The translations under genes were made by a program, and so were the position numbers. 64,000 bases of DNA, taken from Embiotoca jacksoni (Eukaryota; Chordata; Actinopteri; Embiotocidae). Position 1 is the first letter of the stretch. The number at the start of each line of letters is the position of its first letter. The stretch covers positions 7,863,001 to 7,927,000 of the forward strand of contig JAKOON010000021.1 in NCBI GenBank assembly GCA_022577435.1. The letters are read 5' to 3'. Positions 11,841 to 25,321 of this stretch are shown piece after piece. The notes under the pieces are model-generated. The model searched no databases. It worked only from the letters and a program-made list of their open reading frames with translations, and was not told where the DNA came from.

Positions 11841-12552
11841 CGGAGGGCAACTCCGGGTGCCACGTTTGCATCACAGAACTGTAATTCCTTTCACCTCGGA
11901 GCACAGCTGGCACCGGGGCGGCTGCACTCTCCTTTTCTTTCTTTTTGTGCCGCTCCACTGACACCCACAGAGCGACAGGAGTTTCAGTTTTCTCTTTTCT
12001 TTCTCATATTCAACAGCTGTCCCGAGTCCTTCTGGCCAAACCCAGCACCCCCATGTAGCTCACGCTTCCTGTTCTCGTGTGGCACACGTGAAGTTTATAA
12101 AAAATAAAAATAAAAAAAAATTACAAATAAAAAAAAAAGCTACTGTACTTACTGTACAAGTTCTTCAATAATTCTATAAACAATGTGTCCTTGATTTCAG
12201 ACAGAGGTAAACCAAAGCAGACTTCTCTACTCCGGCCAGTCACGGTCCACTTTCTTGTCTAAAATGAAAAGTTTCTCTGGCCGGCTTCATTAGCTGGTCG
12301 TTAGCCAGCTAACTTAAGCTACTTCTGTAAATGTAGTTGAAAACTCTGTTTAGATGCAACGAGTGCAACAAAGCAACAGAAGTCCAAAGGGCTCATTTGC
12401 TGAAAACAGGCCTTAGTCTTTCTCTGCAGATTTAGTGTTTTGATAATTTGACAGTGTTTACTGTATTCAGCACCTGCACCTTCCTTATAACTAAAAAGAA
12501 AAATAGAAATTTCCAAAAGGCAAAACAAAAATGATACGACCCTCCAAACTAT

Positions 12553-12560
12553 GTAAATGC
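12553..12560. repeat. Target-site duplication of the hAT element, left copy
   Basis: GTAAATGC, identical to 14199-14206 on the other side of the element. Confidence 0.9.
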
Positions 12561-12841
12561 TAGTGATGTTACGAGGTGTGCCGACGCTTCGAAGCGTGTG
12601 TCGAGTAACGGAGGGGGCGTGTCCTCGAAGCGTGTGTCGAGGCTTGCTTCATTTAGGGGAGGAGCCAAAAATGATGACGTCCGAAGCCTCGCTGCCCGGC
12701 TGTACCACGTGACTGCTTCGGGAAGTGGTTCAGATTTTGCCGGGAGGTTTGACAGCAATATAAACCCCTCAGGCTCCTTTCAAAATGTGGGTTGTTGGTG
12801 GAGAGTTGGGGTCAGTTAAGAGTTTGGATAGTTTGGAGAGT

Positions 12842-12870
12842 TTAGAGAGAGAGAGATAGTTTGGAGAAGT

Positions 12871-12915
<45 letters not shown>

Positions 12916-12960
12916 TTTGGAGAAGTTAGAGAGAGAGAGATAGTTTGGAGATTTAGGAGA
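12842..12960. repeat. (GA)n tracts inside the hAT element
   Basis: Several GA runs are separated by repeats of a unit containing ATAGTTTGGAGA. The array lies between the left end of the element and the transposase start codon at 12987, so it probably expanded after the element formed. Confidence 0.9.
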
Positions 12961-12986
12961 GTGAGGAGAGAAGGATAGGTGATAAG

Positions 12987-13726
12987 ATGGAGCCAGCTGG
13001 GAAGAGGAGGATTTCCCCTGTGTGGGAACACTTTGATTTGATAACTCCTAATAAGGTAAGCTAAATCTAACTCTATTTCAGACACATTAGGTTTGCTTAT
13101 CAAGAACTGTATTTTTCACAGTTTCTTATTTTATTCAAAGGTGAGTTGGGGTACAATAACAACACCTCATCCATGCTGAGGCATTACCGTGCCTTGCATG
13201 AGAATAAGGAGGAAACTGGAGCTTCACCCAGCCAAGGTAAGTCATTACAATATTACAAATGCACCCTCACAATTTTTCCCTGTTCACTTTTGTTTATTGT
13301 GCAAATAAAGACAGGTAACAGACACTGTATTTATTCTCTTTTAACCAGCCACCAGAAAACAAGAGCTGGATGAAGCCCTCGTCTCCATGATAGTGAAGGA
13401 CACACAGCCCTTCAGTATTGTGGATGATGTTGGATTCAGGGCATTTGTGTCCAAACTGGATCCTAATTATGTCCTCCCTACAAGGCAGGTATGTATGGGT
13501 GCATGCATGAAACAGATGAGTACTTTATTGTGTCTCACAGTTCAGCACTATATATTTTTTCCTTTAGGCTCTGAAGGCCATGGTGGAGGCCAAGTATGAG
13601 TCAGCTAAGGAGAAGGCTAAGGCTAAAGTGGAAAAGGTGGCTGCTGTCAGCCTTACTTCTGACATGTGGACATCCACAAAACCAAAAACTGTTGAGAAAC
13701 TGTTATTTCTGAATAAAAATGAATAA
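12987..13726 (+). pseudogene. hAT transposase remnant (BED-finger type), broken
   Basis: Four exon-like pieces are visible: 12987-13055 (23 codons from ATG, ending ..TPNK at a GTAAGC donor), 13141-13236, 13349-13488 and 13568-13726 (stop TAA at 13724-13726). Translated pieces carry the BED-finger phrase YNNNTSSMLRHYRALHE, the linker VKDTQPFSIVDDVGFRAF with LDPNYVLPTR, and SLTSDMWTST, the start of the catalytic domain in ZBED-like hAT transposases. The cysteine pair that should precede YNNNTSS is absent, and exon 1 (phase 0) does not join exon 2 in frame. After SLTSDMWTST the rest of the RNase H-like domain and the dimerisation region are missing. An AATAAA follows at once (13722-13727). The copy cannot make active transposase. 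Confidence 0.85.
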
Positions 13727-14198
13727 AATGTCCCCTGTCCTGTACATCATTGTCCAAGTTACACAAACATATTCAGTCCCCTCTTCCTCGTTCCACAAGC
13801 ACTTTCACTGTCCTCTGCCTGCTTAAGCCCATGCCATTTTCCTAAAGTGACAGAAAAACATTATTACACAACCTGCCATATCATATGATACTACCATTTT
13901 GGGAAAATTTACACACACAGAATACATTCAAAAAATATTTTATTATGCACATATGTGATAATTTATGTACAGAAATTATTTGGTCATACATTTTTGTAAT
14001 TCAGTCATTCCCAACAGCCATAACAGACACAAAAATTCAATGCATCACATTATGTGGTTCAGATACAGCTGCCTGTGATTATACACTTGGCCAGTAGGTG
14101 GTTTCGTGTTCACATGAAGCTTCGAGTAATGAACCCTTTCTGGAACCAATTGGCTGAAGTGGTTCGATGCCTCATGAGGCTTCATCTCACCATCACTA

Positions 14199-14206
14199 GT
14201 AAATGC
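14199..14206. repeat. Target-site duplication of the hAT element, right copy
   Basis: GTAAATGC, identical to 12553-12560. Confidence 0.9.
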
Positions 14207-15882
<1,676 letters not shown>

Positions 15883-16393
15883 CACGCGTACACAGTTTAC
15901 AGCAGTGTGAGTCAGCAGTTGTCGCTCTGCCACTCGGGGTTTTCCAAAATCCACAACATCATCCGTTGCGGAAAATTACTGAAGAGCAGCAAATGTTTGG
16001 TGGCGGATTTGACAGTCAGGTGGAGTTTAGTCAACCTTTCTGTGGACAGGTCTGTTTTCAGAATGAGATGTTGCAACCTGTAGTCTCATACTAAAAACAC
16101 AAAAATCGGGAACTGAAATTATAGACAGAAGAAAGAAGCACTTAAAGGTTGTCAAATCTCTGGTCGTTGGCCTCTTTGGGGCCAGTTAAATGTGCAGAAT
16201 GCAGACCAGCCTCCTGTGGTCGTATATGTAGGATGAAAAACATGAGAAACATGAATATGGTTATACAAAAAAAACAACCACCAGTGTGCTTACAGGACAG
16301 CTTTCTATCTTTCCAGCCTGCTGTTTGCACTCACAGCGGTTTCCCTGGTAACCAGGGGCATCAAAATACAGGCACAATGACAAACACTGCTGT

Positions 16394-16395
<2 letters not shown>

Positions 16396-16433
<38 letters not shown>
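16396..16433. repeat. (GT)n microsatellite
   Basis: About 19 GT units in intergenic DNA. Confidence 0.95.
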
Positions 16434-16434
<1 letters not shown>

Positions 16435-16533
16435 GGGTCAGTGAGGTTCAGTCTGGGCGGTAATGTGAGACCAAGATGAAACACTCAGCCATCAGCACAT
16501 TCCTATGGGCCTTGGTTTTCTTCTGCCTGGAGG

Positions 16534-16548
16534 GAGAAAGAAAGAAAA

Positions 16549-16644
<96 letters not shown>

Positions 16645-16646
16645 AG
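16534..16646. repeat. (GAAA)n microsatellite
   Basis: About 27 GAAA units. The Lys/Glu/Arg-rich plus frame and the Phe/Leu/Ser-rich minus frames across it are repeat translations. Confidence 0.97.
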
Positions 16647-17194
16647 AGAGGCAGGAAAGAATGAAAGAACAAAAGAATTAAGAAAGAAAGAATTGAACAG
16701 AGAGAAAACCAAACAGCTGTAAACATGTCATCCACTATAAATAAAGCAGCTGCCTCCTCCGTAACATTGAGTAACAATCATAATCATACGGCAGTAGTGA
16801 AGCCCCTCCACCTCTCATTACAACAACAGATAGAAGTCCGTATGCTGTTGGAGACTTTATATAATGATATGTTTTGTGGAGGCTCAGAGCCCCGTCCGGC
16901 TTCACGGTGGTGGCTGATGGGGGGGAATTCACTTCCCACAAATATTGTCTGAATATCTGCAAACCAGACGAGAAACGGAGAGCGAACTTAAAACTGAGTG
17001 TTGTGGTGAGGCAGCCGGACCATTTAATTACCACTTCTAACCCTGAGCAGCGAGGCTTTTGTTTGTTAAGATAAATAAGGACGCAGGAAACAGCCTGCCA
17101 TTCAAGTTGGCTGTGGGAAAAAAAACACAGATGCTTTTTTTTTTATTCCCAATTGAGTTTTTTTTTTTTTTATCAAGGCCATTGGGTTTAGCCA

Positions 17195-17440
17195 AGCGCT
17201 GTAATACACAATACGGTCACTTCTGGCTTTAATCCATTCTGAACTACCGAGATGGCGACGGCCTCATGACAGCAGGTCGCAAACCGATGGATGACATCAC
17301 TGTTGGTTGCCACGTGGTTGGAACCTGAGGACACCTGTCCCAGCAACCGACCCGCACCCAGTGACGTCACTCGATCCAGGCACGTCCCCAAACATACCTC
17401 TCTTTGCAACCTAATATCTAATTATGTATGAAATTATATT
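17195..17440 (-). repeat. Interspersed repeat R1, 5' module, inverted
   Basis: The block carries GTCACTTCTGGCTTTAATCC, GAGATGGCGACGG, CGATCCAGGCACGTCCCC and CATACCTCTCTTTGCAACC. It resembles the inverted module at 10690-10990. As there, it is paired with a forward 3' module nearby (17500-17680). Confidence 0.45.
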
Positions 17441-17499
17441 CAGAAGGAGGGAACATTGATCAGAAGGAGTCTATTTAGTGAATGACATCATAATGACTT

Positions 17500-17680
17500 G
17501 TGACCAAAATGTATTGACCGAGAAGGTGAAGCTTTTTCAGTGGGAGTCTATTGGAGCCAAAGGTTTTTTTTTTTTTTTTAAACCAGCCCCTAGTGGGCCC
17601 CCAGTGGTATTGCACTTTAAGGCACTTGTGCATTGTTTTCACATATTGTGGCCATTTTTATACACATGCATTTGGTGAAT
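17500..17680 (+). repeat. Interspersed repeat R1, 3' module
   Basis: It contains TTTTTCAGTGGGAGTCTATTGGAGCC, then CCCCTAGTGGGCCCCCAGTGG, TATTGCACTTTAAGGCACTT and GTGCATTG, in R1 order. Confidence 0.6.
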
Positions 17681-18274
17681 TCAACTTCTTGGACTTTAAT
17701 GCTTTGTTGTTAGGTAACCGTTGGTAACCCTTGCAAACAAACCATCGCAGGCAAACTCAGCTCTTTTAGGTCACCACGGTGTCACGGATAAAGACTTGTC
17801 ACTTTAGAAAGTTAATGTGACTTTTACATAGACAGCTTTTCCAAGATGAAAAACATCGCATCAAACTTAAACATAGTCCAAATGTGAATAAAACTGAAGC
17901 AGAAAGCCCGAGAACGCTGCTGTAGGTGATGTGTCTGCGACGGAGAGTCCAGCTGCTGTTGTTCTTCGCTTTCTGCTCGCTCCCTCGTGTCCGTTTGAAG
18001 AACTGAGCTGCCTCATTTTCTCCATTCTTCTCTCCATGTCTCTGGTTCAGCCCACCCCTTTCAACATCCCACATCCTTCTCTCCGCTGCATGCGGAGGGG
18101 AAAAAAAACGCAGACTGCACAGTAATTATCCAGATGGAACTGCTCACGGGGGCTATTCTGGCTGCATTAAATTCATTACAGGAGCACGCTCTGAAGGCTC
18201 CGCCGACACACCGTGTGTCGTCACACGCACCGAGTTATCAACGTGACACCTCGATTGTCGGCTTACGGAGTGGC

Positions 18275-18327
18275 ATCCTCGGGGTGGGGGTGGGGGGTGG
18301 AGGGGGTGGGGGGGGGGGGGGGGGGGG
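18275..18327. repeat. G-rich (GGGGT)n tract
   Basis: A run of GGGGTGGG units ending in about 17 consecutive G. A related GGGGTGGGGGTGGGGG tract lies at 18480-18500. Both could form quadruplexes, and the proline-rich minus frames there are artefacts. Confidence 0.85.
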
Positions 18328-18659
18328 CAGGAAGGCCGCGCTCTGACGCGGCTCCAATTCAGGTCCGGCGGCGACGTTGTTCCCTGACCGGGAAGTAGCC
18401 GGTGGTGAACGCAGCGTGGCACCAAGAGAGAGGACGGTGGAAAGTACCGTGACCTCCACCAGCAAAGAAGAAGCCTCGGGGTGGGGGTGGGGGTGGGGGG
18501 ACTGACGGATGCGGAAAATCCTCCACAGCGAAGCCACTTTTCTGGTTCTTTCTTCCATGACAGACTAGCTGAGAGTAGGAACTCATTAACTGCAGGATAT
18601 TTATAACTTTTCATGCTAAAGTATTTCATTTTTTTTTTTTGTGTGTGTTACACAACTTA

Positions 18660-19540
18660 GATTGTTGTGCCTTACATCATGTACATAATCAAATGTACAG
18701 CCCAGTTCAATTTCCACCTGATAAAGCTAATGGCTGACGTGTTAACGAACATGGGCTTACAGTATGTAGCTTGGAAAATCAAACAGACGTGCACCAACAT
18801 CAGCTGGTGGTTTAAATACAATATTCACTCTATTAGCTCTGATTTTGATCTCCACCAACTACTGAGGGGAATAATCACTTAAATCGGAGTGAATCACTAA
18901 CTTTGTCTTTCTGGCTTTGGGAGCTGCACAGGTTGTGTACTGAGGAGTTATCAGAACTATTTTGTTAGAACAACAAAGAAGAGAAACGTGAGAGTGAGTC
19001 AGGGCGGTGAACGGCAGGCCAAAAACAATGAGCTGAAAGACATTAAAACGCACTGCAGAGCTGAATGGAGCTGCAGAGTCACATTTCTCACCTGCCAACA
19101 AGTCATTTATTTCACGTCACATCTTGTCATTTGAGCTCCATTTTGGATCTAATTATTGATTCCGGCCCCTTTCGGAAGGAACCGCAACACTGGGAACTCC
19201 ATTTCAACATCTCTCTGCTTTCATGTTTGCTTTAAACGACCTGTAAGCTTCGACTCAGATGTGTAAATGGTCACAGTCATCATGGTGCACTCATTTGTTA
19301 AGATTAGTGGAACCTCATTAAACAGACGGCGTCGTGCTGTTGGTCCTGCTACGACGTCTTTTTTAGAAAAGGGCTATTTTTGGAAATCAGGAGACGAGGT
19401 GCCGCTGCTTCCAAACGTCCGTCCATCATCTATACCTGCGTTATCCTGAACGGCGTCGGGAAACCAGACTGATTTATTCTGAATCCTAAATTAAGCACCG
19501 GTCCAAGTAAAAATCACACATAGAAACTTTCTACTAGAAG
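18660..19540. other. Intergenic DNA without a supported gene
   Basis: AT-rich sequence with no repeat copy, coding exon or RNA gene that I can support. It lies just beyond the furthest candidate 3' end of the antxr1 transcript. Confidence 0.4.
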
Positions 19541-19554
19541 CTTAGGAGTCAACC

Positions 19555-19560
19555 TTTATT
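19555..19560 (-). terminator. antxr1: Candidate distal poly(A) signal of the receptor gene
   Basis: AATAAA on the minus strand, about 2.6 kb downstream of the stop codon. A nearer candidate lies at 21543-21548. A long 3' UTR would suit ANTXR1 genes, but I cannot tell which signal is used. Confidence 0.3.
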
Positions 19561-20044
19561 GATACGGTTTCAAAAGTCATGTCAATGAACAATAGAAAAT
19601 CATATACGTCTTTCATATTTGCTTCAGTACTGCTGTTTATACACGTAAAAAAAACACGGATTAACATAAAGTATCTCATCCGGATCACAAACTGTGAATC
19701 CACACTGAAGACTTGCATCTGTGTCGCATAACAACAGTTGAATTCGATTCATGTAAAGTTGAACCCAGTTAGCAGGATGTAAAAAAAAAAAAAAGAAGCT
19801 GCGGTTTGATGTTGCACCAGTTGTCAATAATACACAATATTAATTGTGCTTCCACGTTCAGGAGTCTGTAAACAGTTGACGTTTTTTTTTTTTAAGGCAA
19901 AATCAAATGCAAAAGAAAGAAACAAGTACTGCATGTAACCCCAATTTAAATCTTTTTTTTTTTTTTTTAGAAAGGTTGCAACATGTTTGAACTTTAGTAG
20001 GTGATGCTAATATAGGAGCAGAACGACCATAAACAAAACACAAT

Positions 20045-20230
20045 CAACACGAAAAACTGACTTTGTATTTCATGAGAGAATTTAAGTGACACTCAATTGA
20101 GCCAGAGGCTTTTTGGAGCCGGCCCCCCGGTGGCGCTCTGCGGTATTGCAGTTTAAGGCCTCATTTTTCAGACCTGGCCGCCACGTCCCGTTTTATATAC
20201 AGGCAATGGCGGCGACACCACCTTTTGATC
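20045..20230 (+). repeat. Interspersed repeat R1, 3' module, with CTCF-like word
   Basis: It contains TTTGTATTTCATGAGAGAA, GAGGCTTTTTGGAGCC, GGTATTGCAGTTTAAGGC and TTTTATATACAGGC. At 20123-20136 the module reads CCCCCCGGTGGCGC, which agrees with the CTCF core at 12 of 14 positions. Confidence 0.6.
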
Positions 20231-21542
20231 AGAAGCTGCAGGGATTGTGGGAAATGTCGGCAAATTTCATGCTAAAAATGTCTCGCTGAATGTGTGGCTA
20301 TCTTGCCAGTGTCTCATTTTGTTTATGGAGATTTTACCAAAGCATCACAATGAATTAGATGATTTCAACATGCAGCTCCTTCACATTAAAAGTTGTTTCA
20401 ACTATAGCAAGCTCACTGGAGTTTTTCAGTGGCGAAGGCATGTTGTAACGCAACGGTACAGGACATAACTGAATGACGTACGTTAAAAGGAAATTATAAA
20501 AAAAAAAAAAAAAAAAGAAACAAAGAAGAAGAAAATTCCAGAAGGCACTGGATATAAAAGGAGTACCAGCAGTTTCAACCTCTTTTCTACACCCTGAACA
20601 CAAAATCCCATGGTTTGTTGCTGTTTCTGGTTCAATATTTTGGCGGGCGATGTCCCGTAGTTTCCTTAATTTAGCACGTAGCCACTGCAAACATGCTCAA
20701 TTTCTCACCAGCTATTAGGCGCTAGTTTTAAATCTAATACACACAACTTACAGGGTAACTGAATCCCTTTGAGTTTGGACGTGATGTTTTTGAGTGTAGC
20801 TGAGGCGCTGAGAAACGCTGGTAAGCCTTCTATGACTTTTTAATGGTTAGCTGTTGTGTTGCTAAATTCTGCACACAGCGTCCGTCTTGGTGGTTGGACA
20901 CCTTGTCGATATTCAAGTACTCTCCTCTACTTCTGTCGGGGAGTAAAATAAATTAGATGCTCTTTGAACTGCCCTGCAGTTGCAATGTGACCGGTGATGA
21001 TATAACTGAAGACATAACATACACAGAATGGTATCAAAGTACAGTATCAGGACCGTGTGGAAAAAAAAACAAAAAACAAAACAAGGTGAGGAGAGACCTG
21101 ATTTCTGGATGCTCGATTTCAATGTCCAAACAAAACAAAAAGATACTGTAGTTGCCCAGCAGTCTATGTGCGCAGATACCCCCCCCAAAAAACAAAACAA
21201 AAAAAAATATATATTGCTGTAATCTAAATTCAACTACATGAAAAGGTGGTTAAGGACAAAATCCAAAGCCTCAAAGATATCAACCAACATAGCATTTAAA
21301 ACACATCTCAAACATACACTGTAAAAACATACCTTCCATAAAACATCTGTACACTTCCCTGTCACTGAACGATACACAAACTGGACCACTAATCACGTAA
21401 CTGTTTCATCTCCGTTTTAACGGTTTGGGAGTTGTTGGTTTCGCGCGATAAAAGAAACGTCACAAAACGTCACAAAACGGTGAAAGATCTTTTTTTAAAA
21501 AAAAAACAAAAAAAAAACGAATTTCTAGCCAGACAGAGCTGT

Positions 21543-21548
21543 TTTATT
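21543..21548 (-). terminator. antxr1: Candidate proximal poly(A) signal of the receptor gene
   Basis: AATAAA on the minus strand, about 640 bases after the stop codon at 22191-22193. It would give a short 3' UTR free of the R1 copy at 20045-20230. Confidence 0.35.
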
Positions 21549-22190
21549 TGTAAATCAACACCATTAACAACCAATTCAAATTGCGGTTCAGAAAACCTTT
21601 GATTCGCCCACACAATAAGCCAATCCCTTCTGCTTAATGTTTAACACAGTTACTCAGATTTTCAAATACAAACTTACTTTTCATCTGAAAAGTCAATACT
21701 TGATAAAGACACCAAAGAAACGAGTCTTCTGTGGACTTCCTGTTCCTACATGCTTTGCTGTCCAGCAACAATCCTCCCTGATCTCACGAACACGGACACT
21801 GAGTCAAACATTTCCCCGATTCACCCCGTTCGATCTGTACGAGACAGAATATCATAAGTCAAACTGCAAGTCAGGATCATTTTTAGCACTCAGAATCTGG
21901 AGAAAATTACATTACGTGATTTTAGAGGGGTTCACTTTTTGCTTTGGCACGTCAACAATTACAATTCTTCCTCCAGACGTTACGGCCTGCTTACAGTTTT
22001 ACTCGACACTCTTTCCCCCTTCAAGAAGAGGACCATAGAACGACTTGGGATTCAACATACTGCTGATCTTTGGCTTGTAGCAGGAGTATCTTTGGCAGCG
22101 AGGACCAAGAACTGGTCGCCAGGGCGGTAATATCAATGTGATATCAAAGCGGGTGCGTTGGGAGGGTGGGAGGGGGCTTGTCTGTGTGAT

Positions 22191-22454
22191 TCAGGGCCGA
22201 AGGCTGGGTGGAGGACGTGATGGCGGTGGACAGGGAAGCCCCGGGGGCATGCGGGACGGGGGCGGTCCGGGGGGCACCTGGCCTGAGGGGGGTGACCTGG
22301 CAGGAGGGCTAGCGGGGGTGGGAGACGAGGAGGGGGAGCCAGACACGGGGCGGTAGTCCGGGGGTGGTGGCGACGGCGTGTGGATCGGGGCGCGAGGTGC
22401 AGCCTTGGCTGCTGCCGCCTCGTCTTTCACTCTGGTGAAGTTGATGCATCGACC
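22191..22454 (-). CDS. antxr1: antxr1 exon 18: proline-rich C-terminus and stop
   Basis: 264 nt, residues 478-564 and TGA at 22193-22191. It starts GRCINFTRVK; C480 aligns with the third reported palmitoylation cysteine of TEM8. An alanine patch (EAAAAKAAPRAP) and about 65 residues rich in Pro, Ser and Gly follow, ending PSLRP. This last part resembles mammals in composition more than in sequence. A 7-kb intron separates it from exon 17. Confidence 0.94.
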   Translation of the reverse strand, partial: GRCINFTRVKDEAAAAKAAPRAPIHTPSPPPPDYRPVSGSPSSSPTPASPPARSPPSGQVPPGPPPSRMPPGLPCPPPSRPPPSLRP

Positions 22455-25262
22455 CTGAAAGAAACAAACAGACATTTAACATGAAAACGTTTGCAGTTTC
22501 CTTGATGTTCTTTTTCAGCTCATTGATCAAGTTTATGAATATATTAGCTCAACAAATGACTTTCCCATCAGCCTCAGCTGTACTTTGTTTTAGTCAAGTT
22601 TGTGAATTTCTGTTCTGAAGCCTCGAGTTTCCCTATTTTGGAGCCAGAAGTGATCAGATTTAGACGAGCTTGGGAGGAGCAACAAGTCTCTCTTGATCTG
22701 ATTGGGAAACCAAGGACGCTACACTCGGCAACCTACAGTGGAAACCTGACTGCACCTTAGGTCTGTCAATCAAACAGACACGCCGTGTCTCTCAGCGGTA
22801 TTGCAGTTTATGACACTTCAGCATTGGCCTCACTTGTTATAATGTGGAATCTACGTCCACTTTTATACGCAGTCTATAGTTTTACTGCTGATTACCAAAT
22901 GTTAGCATTCAAATCTGCAAACAGGGTTCAAGGGTTGTATCAGCAGCACAGCTTCTAAGATTTTCCTCTTCACTGTCGTAAATTGTCTATTAATAAATTC
23001 ATTTGTGGGCATTTGTTGCATTTTTAATTGAACTTTCAGTAACATAAGTGGTCGTAGTCCTGCAGCTCTCTTCAGCTGTGCGCTTTGTGTGCGCGAGAGG
23101 TGGTTAAAGGAAGCAGCTGAGGTCGAACACTTTAACAGCGTCAGGCTGACTTATCAGACTGTAAAACAAATTCATTTATTCCGGCTCAAATCCCATTTCG
23201 CTCCTGAGTTACTCGTTAACTTTCACACCAACCCGCCAGCTGCAGCTAGTTCAGAGGTCGCTGTTACCATAGAAACTCTACCCGCTCCATAGTTGTGTGT
23301 GGTTGGCAGCCAGAGTGGAGTGAAGTAATGTTAATCTGCAAATAAGCAGTATCAATGAGGACTATGGTTTTACGTGGTGGAAAATGATGTCACTTACGAA
23401 GCTGTGCGGAATGAAGACATCTTAAAAAGAGCTTGAGCACAAAGTGTTTGGATTTGGATGTATATTATTCATGCGGCGTCACATTCACGCAGGTAAAGCC
23501 TGACAGAATTCATTTACAGCGAGTACGAGTCAGACAGAAGAAGATAATAAACCGAATTAAACTGGGACAGATTCCTTCTGTAAACTTTTGCCCTCTTCTC
23601 CAGACAACCGCCGCGGTCCTCTTTCATTTCACCAAACATCTCTGCATCTACCGCAGACTCCTCTCCGACACCGAACTGCAACTCGCCTCTCGTCGGGTCA
23701 GTTTAAAGTTACCAATGCAACGATGGCAAAAAAAATACAGGACGTCGACGTGAATACGTGAAAGTGGTCAGATACAGACGCAGCAAAGTCTCCCTGCGCA
23801 ACAAAACACGCAGTCACACGGAGGCAGAAAAATCATTTGGCAGAGAATCAATAAAAACAGTCAGAAGAACCACCAGTTTCTGGTCTGTCGCCACCGATCC
23901 CGTCTGGCATTCCTACACGTCGGTCCAGAAACTGAGGATCAACTCAAATTCTTGAAAACGGTTTTTCTTGCCTGGAGGAAATTCTTTTGGCTAAATATAT
24001 ATTCTCCGAGTATCGTGCTGGACGTTGGCGCCGTGCCAACACGCATTTATGGAGAAGCTAGTGAGCTCTTTAGTTCCACATAACAGGTTCTCAGCTTGTT
24101 AAAAAGGTGTGAAATGAATCTAAAACTGCAGATGTTTCAGTCGTTATCGTGTTCAAATGTCTCATCGAGTGCATAACTTCAAAAACATTTGGGCAAATCT
24201 GCTTATTTGCCTTTTTTTGCTGAGAGGTTGGAGAGAAGACTTTCACGTCTAAACTAACTACGTGGCTGTGGGTGGTAGCTGGCTAACCTGGTTTAGTATA
24301 ACAAGAAAACAGCTGGTTAACCGGTTAACTATATAGTTTAATTCATACAAAAAAACAGATAATCTTGGCTAAATGCATTAAACATGTGAGATATGATGGC
24401 TGCAGAGGTGTCGTGAGGCGAGCTACCGCTGTTTAGAGTCTTTGTGCTGCTGGCAATGACTTCATATGTAATAAACATGAAGGAGGGTGTCGATCTACTT
24501 TTTAACTCTCAGTGAGAAAGCAAAGTGCTTCAATTCCCAAAGCGGCAAACCTTTGCTTGAAGTATGTACGACGGTAACTCGTTGAGCTCGTCAAAACCAG
24601 TTGTAAAGTGTCTTTCAGCGTGCGTTAGACCTTTAAATCAGGTTAAAGACGAATTTAAATAAAGAAGCGTGAACTGAATCGTGTTCATTTCTTCATCCCC
24701 GCCGCGCGTCGTGTACGTCGCTCTGTTAGCATCCAGCCGCGGCTCTCTGAACATTTTCCTGGATTAAAGAAAGCCTCGCTCGCTTGTTCTGTCTCACTGA
24801 CCTCCTCCACCGTCTGCAGTCTTACAGAGGTCATAAAACTGTCTCGGCCTGGGCAAAACGCGCGCGTGTGTGTGTGCGTGCGTGTGTGTGTGCGTGTGTG
24901 TGTGTGTGTGTGTGTGAGACATGGTCGGGCAGTTGGTGGAGACAGGCCTGGCAGTCGTCTGCCATCGGTATTACCTCATGTCCTTAAGCCTGTTAACTGC
25001 CTCCCCGGAGAGGCTCGCGTTGATGTGAGTTTATACTGTACCCTCTGACGTCAGTGTGAAGGATGCGGTTTGGTGACACGCGATCTCAAAATGTCTCTAA
25101 CTCCTTTCTCAAATGTAGATAACCGGGATCTTAACTTCACATCAACACACGTACCGTCTGCCCGCTCTGCACCGGAGTACCGTGCAGTGCAGAGAATATG
25201 CTGAGCAAACAAGCCGAGAGGTTAGTGGGTTCGTAGCTGGCAGAGAGGAAAGAAATGTGTGC

Positions 25263-25321
<59 letters not shown>

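Larger units (their letters stand above)
12561..14198 (+). mobile_element. hAT-superfamily DNA transposon, internally deleted
   Basis: Both ends are defined. The left end begins TAGTGATG and the right end finishes CATCACTA, an inverted match. The element is flanked on both sides by the same 8 bases, GTAAATGC (12553-12560 and 14199-14206), the 8-bp target duplication typical of hAT insertion. Subterminal copies of TCGAAGCGTGTGTCGAG sit at the left end. Inside are remnants of a BED-finger hAT transposase on the plus strand, cut off just after the first catalytic-domain motif. At 1,638 bp it is shorter than an autonomous element, so it is a deletion derivative that would need a transposase supplied elsewhere. 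The intact target duplication suggests a fairly recent insertion. Confidence 0.92.

Noticed and set aside
16448..16777. Frames encoding Lys/Glu/Arg-rich or Phe/Leu/Ser-rich proteins
   Set aside because: A (GAAA)n array read on each strand.
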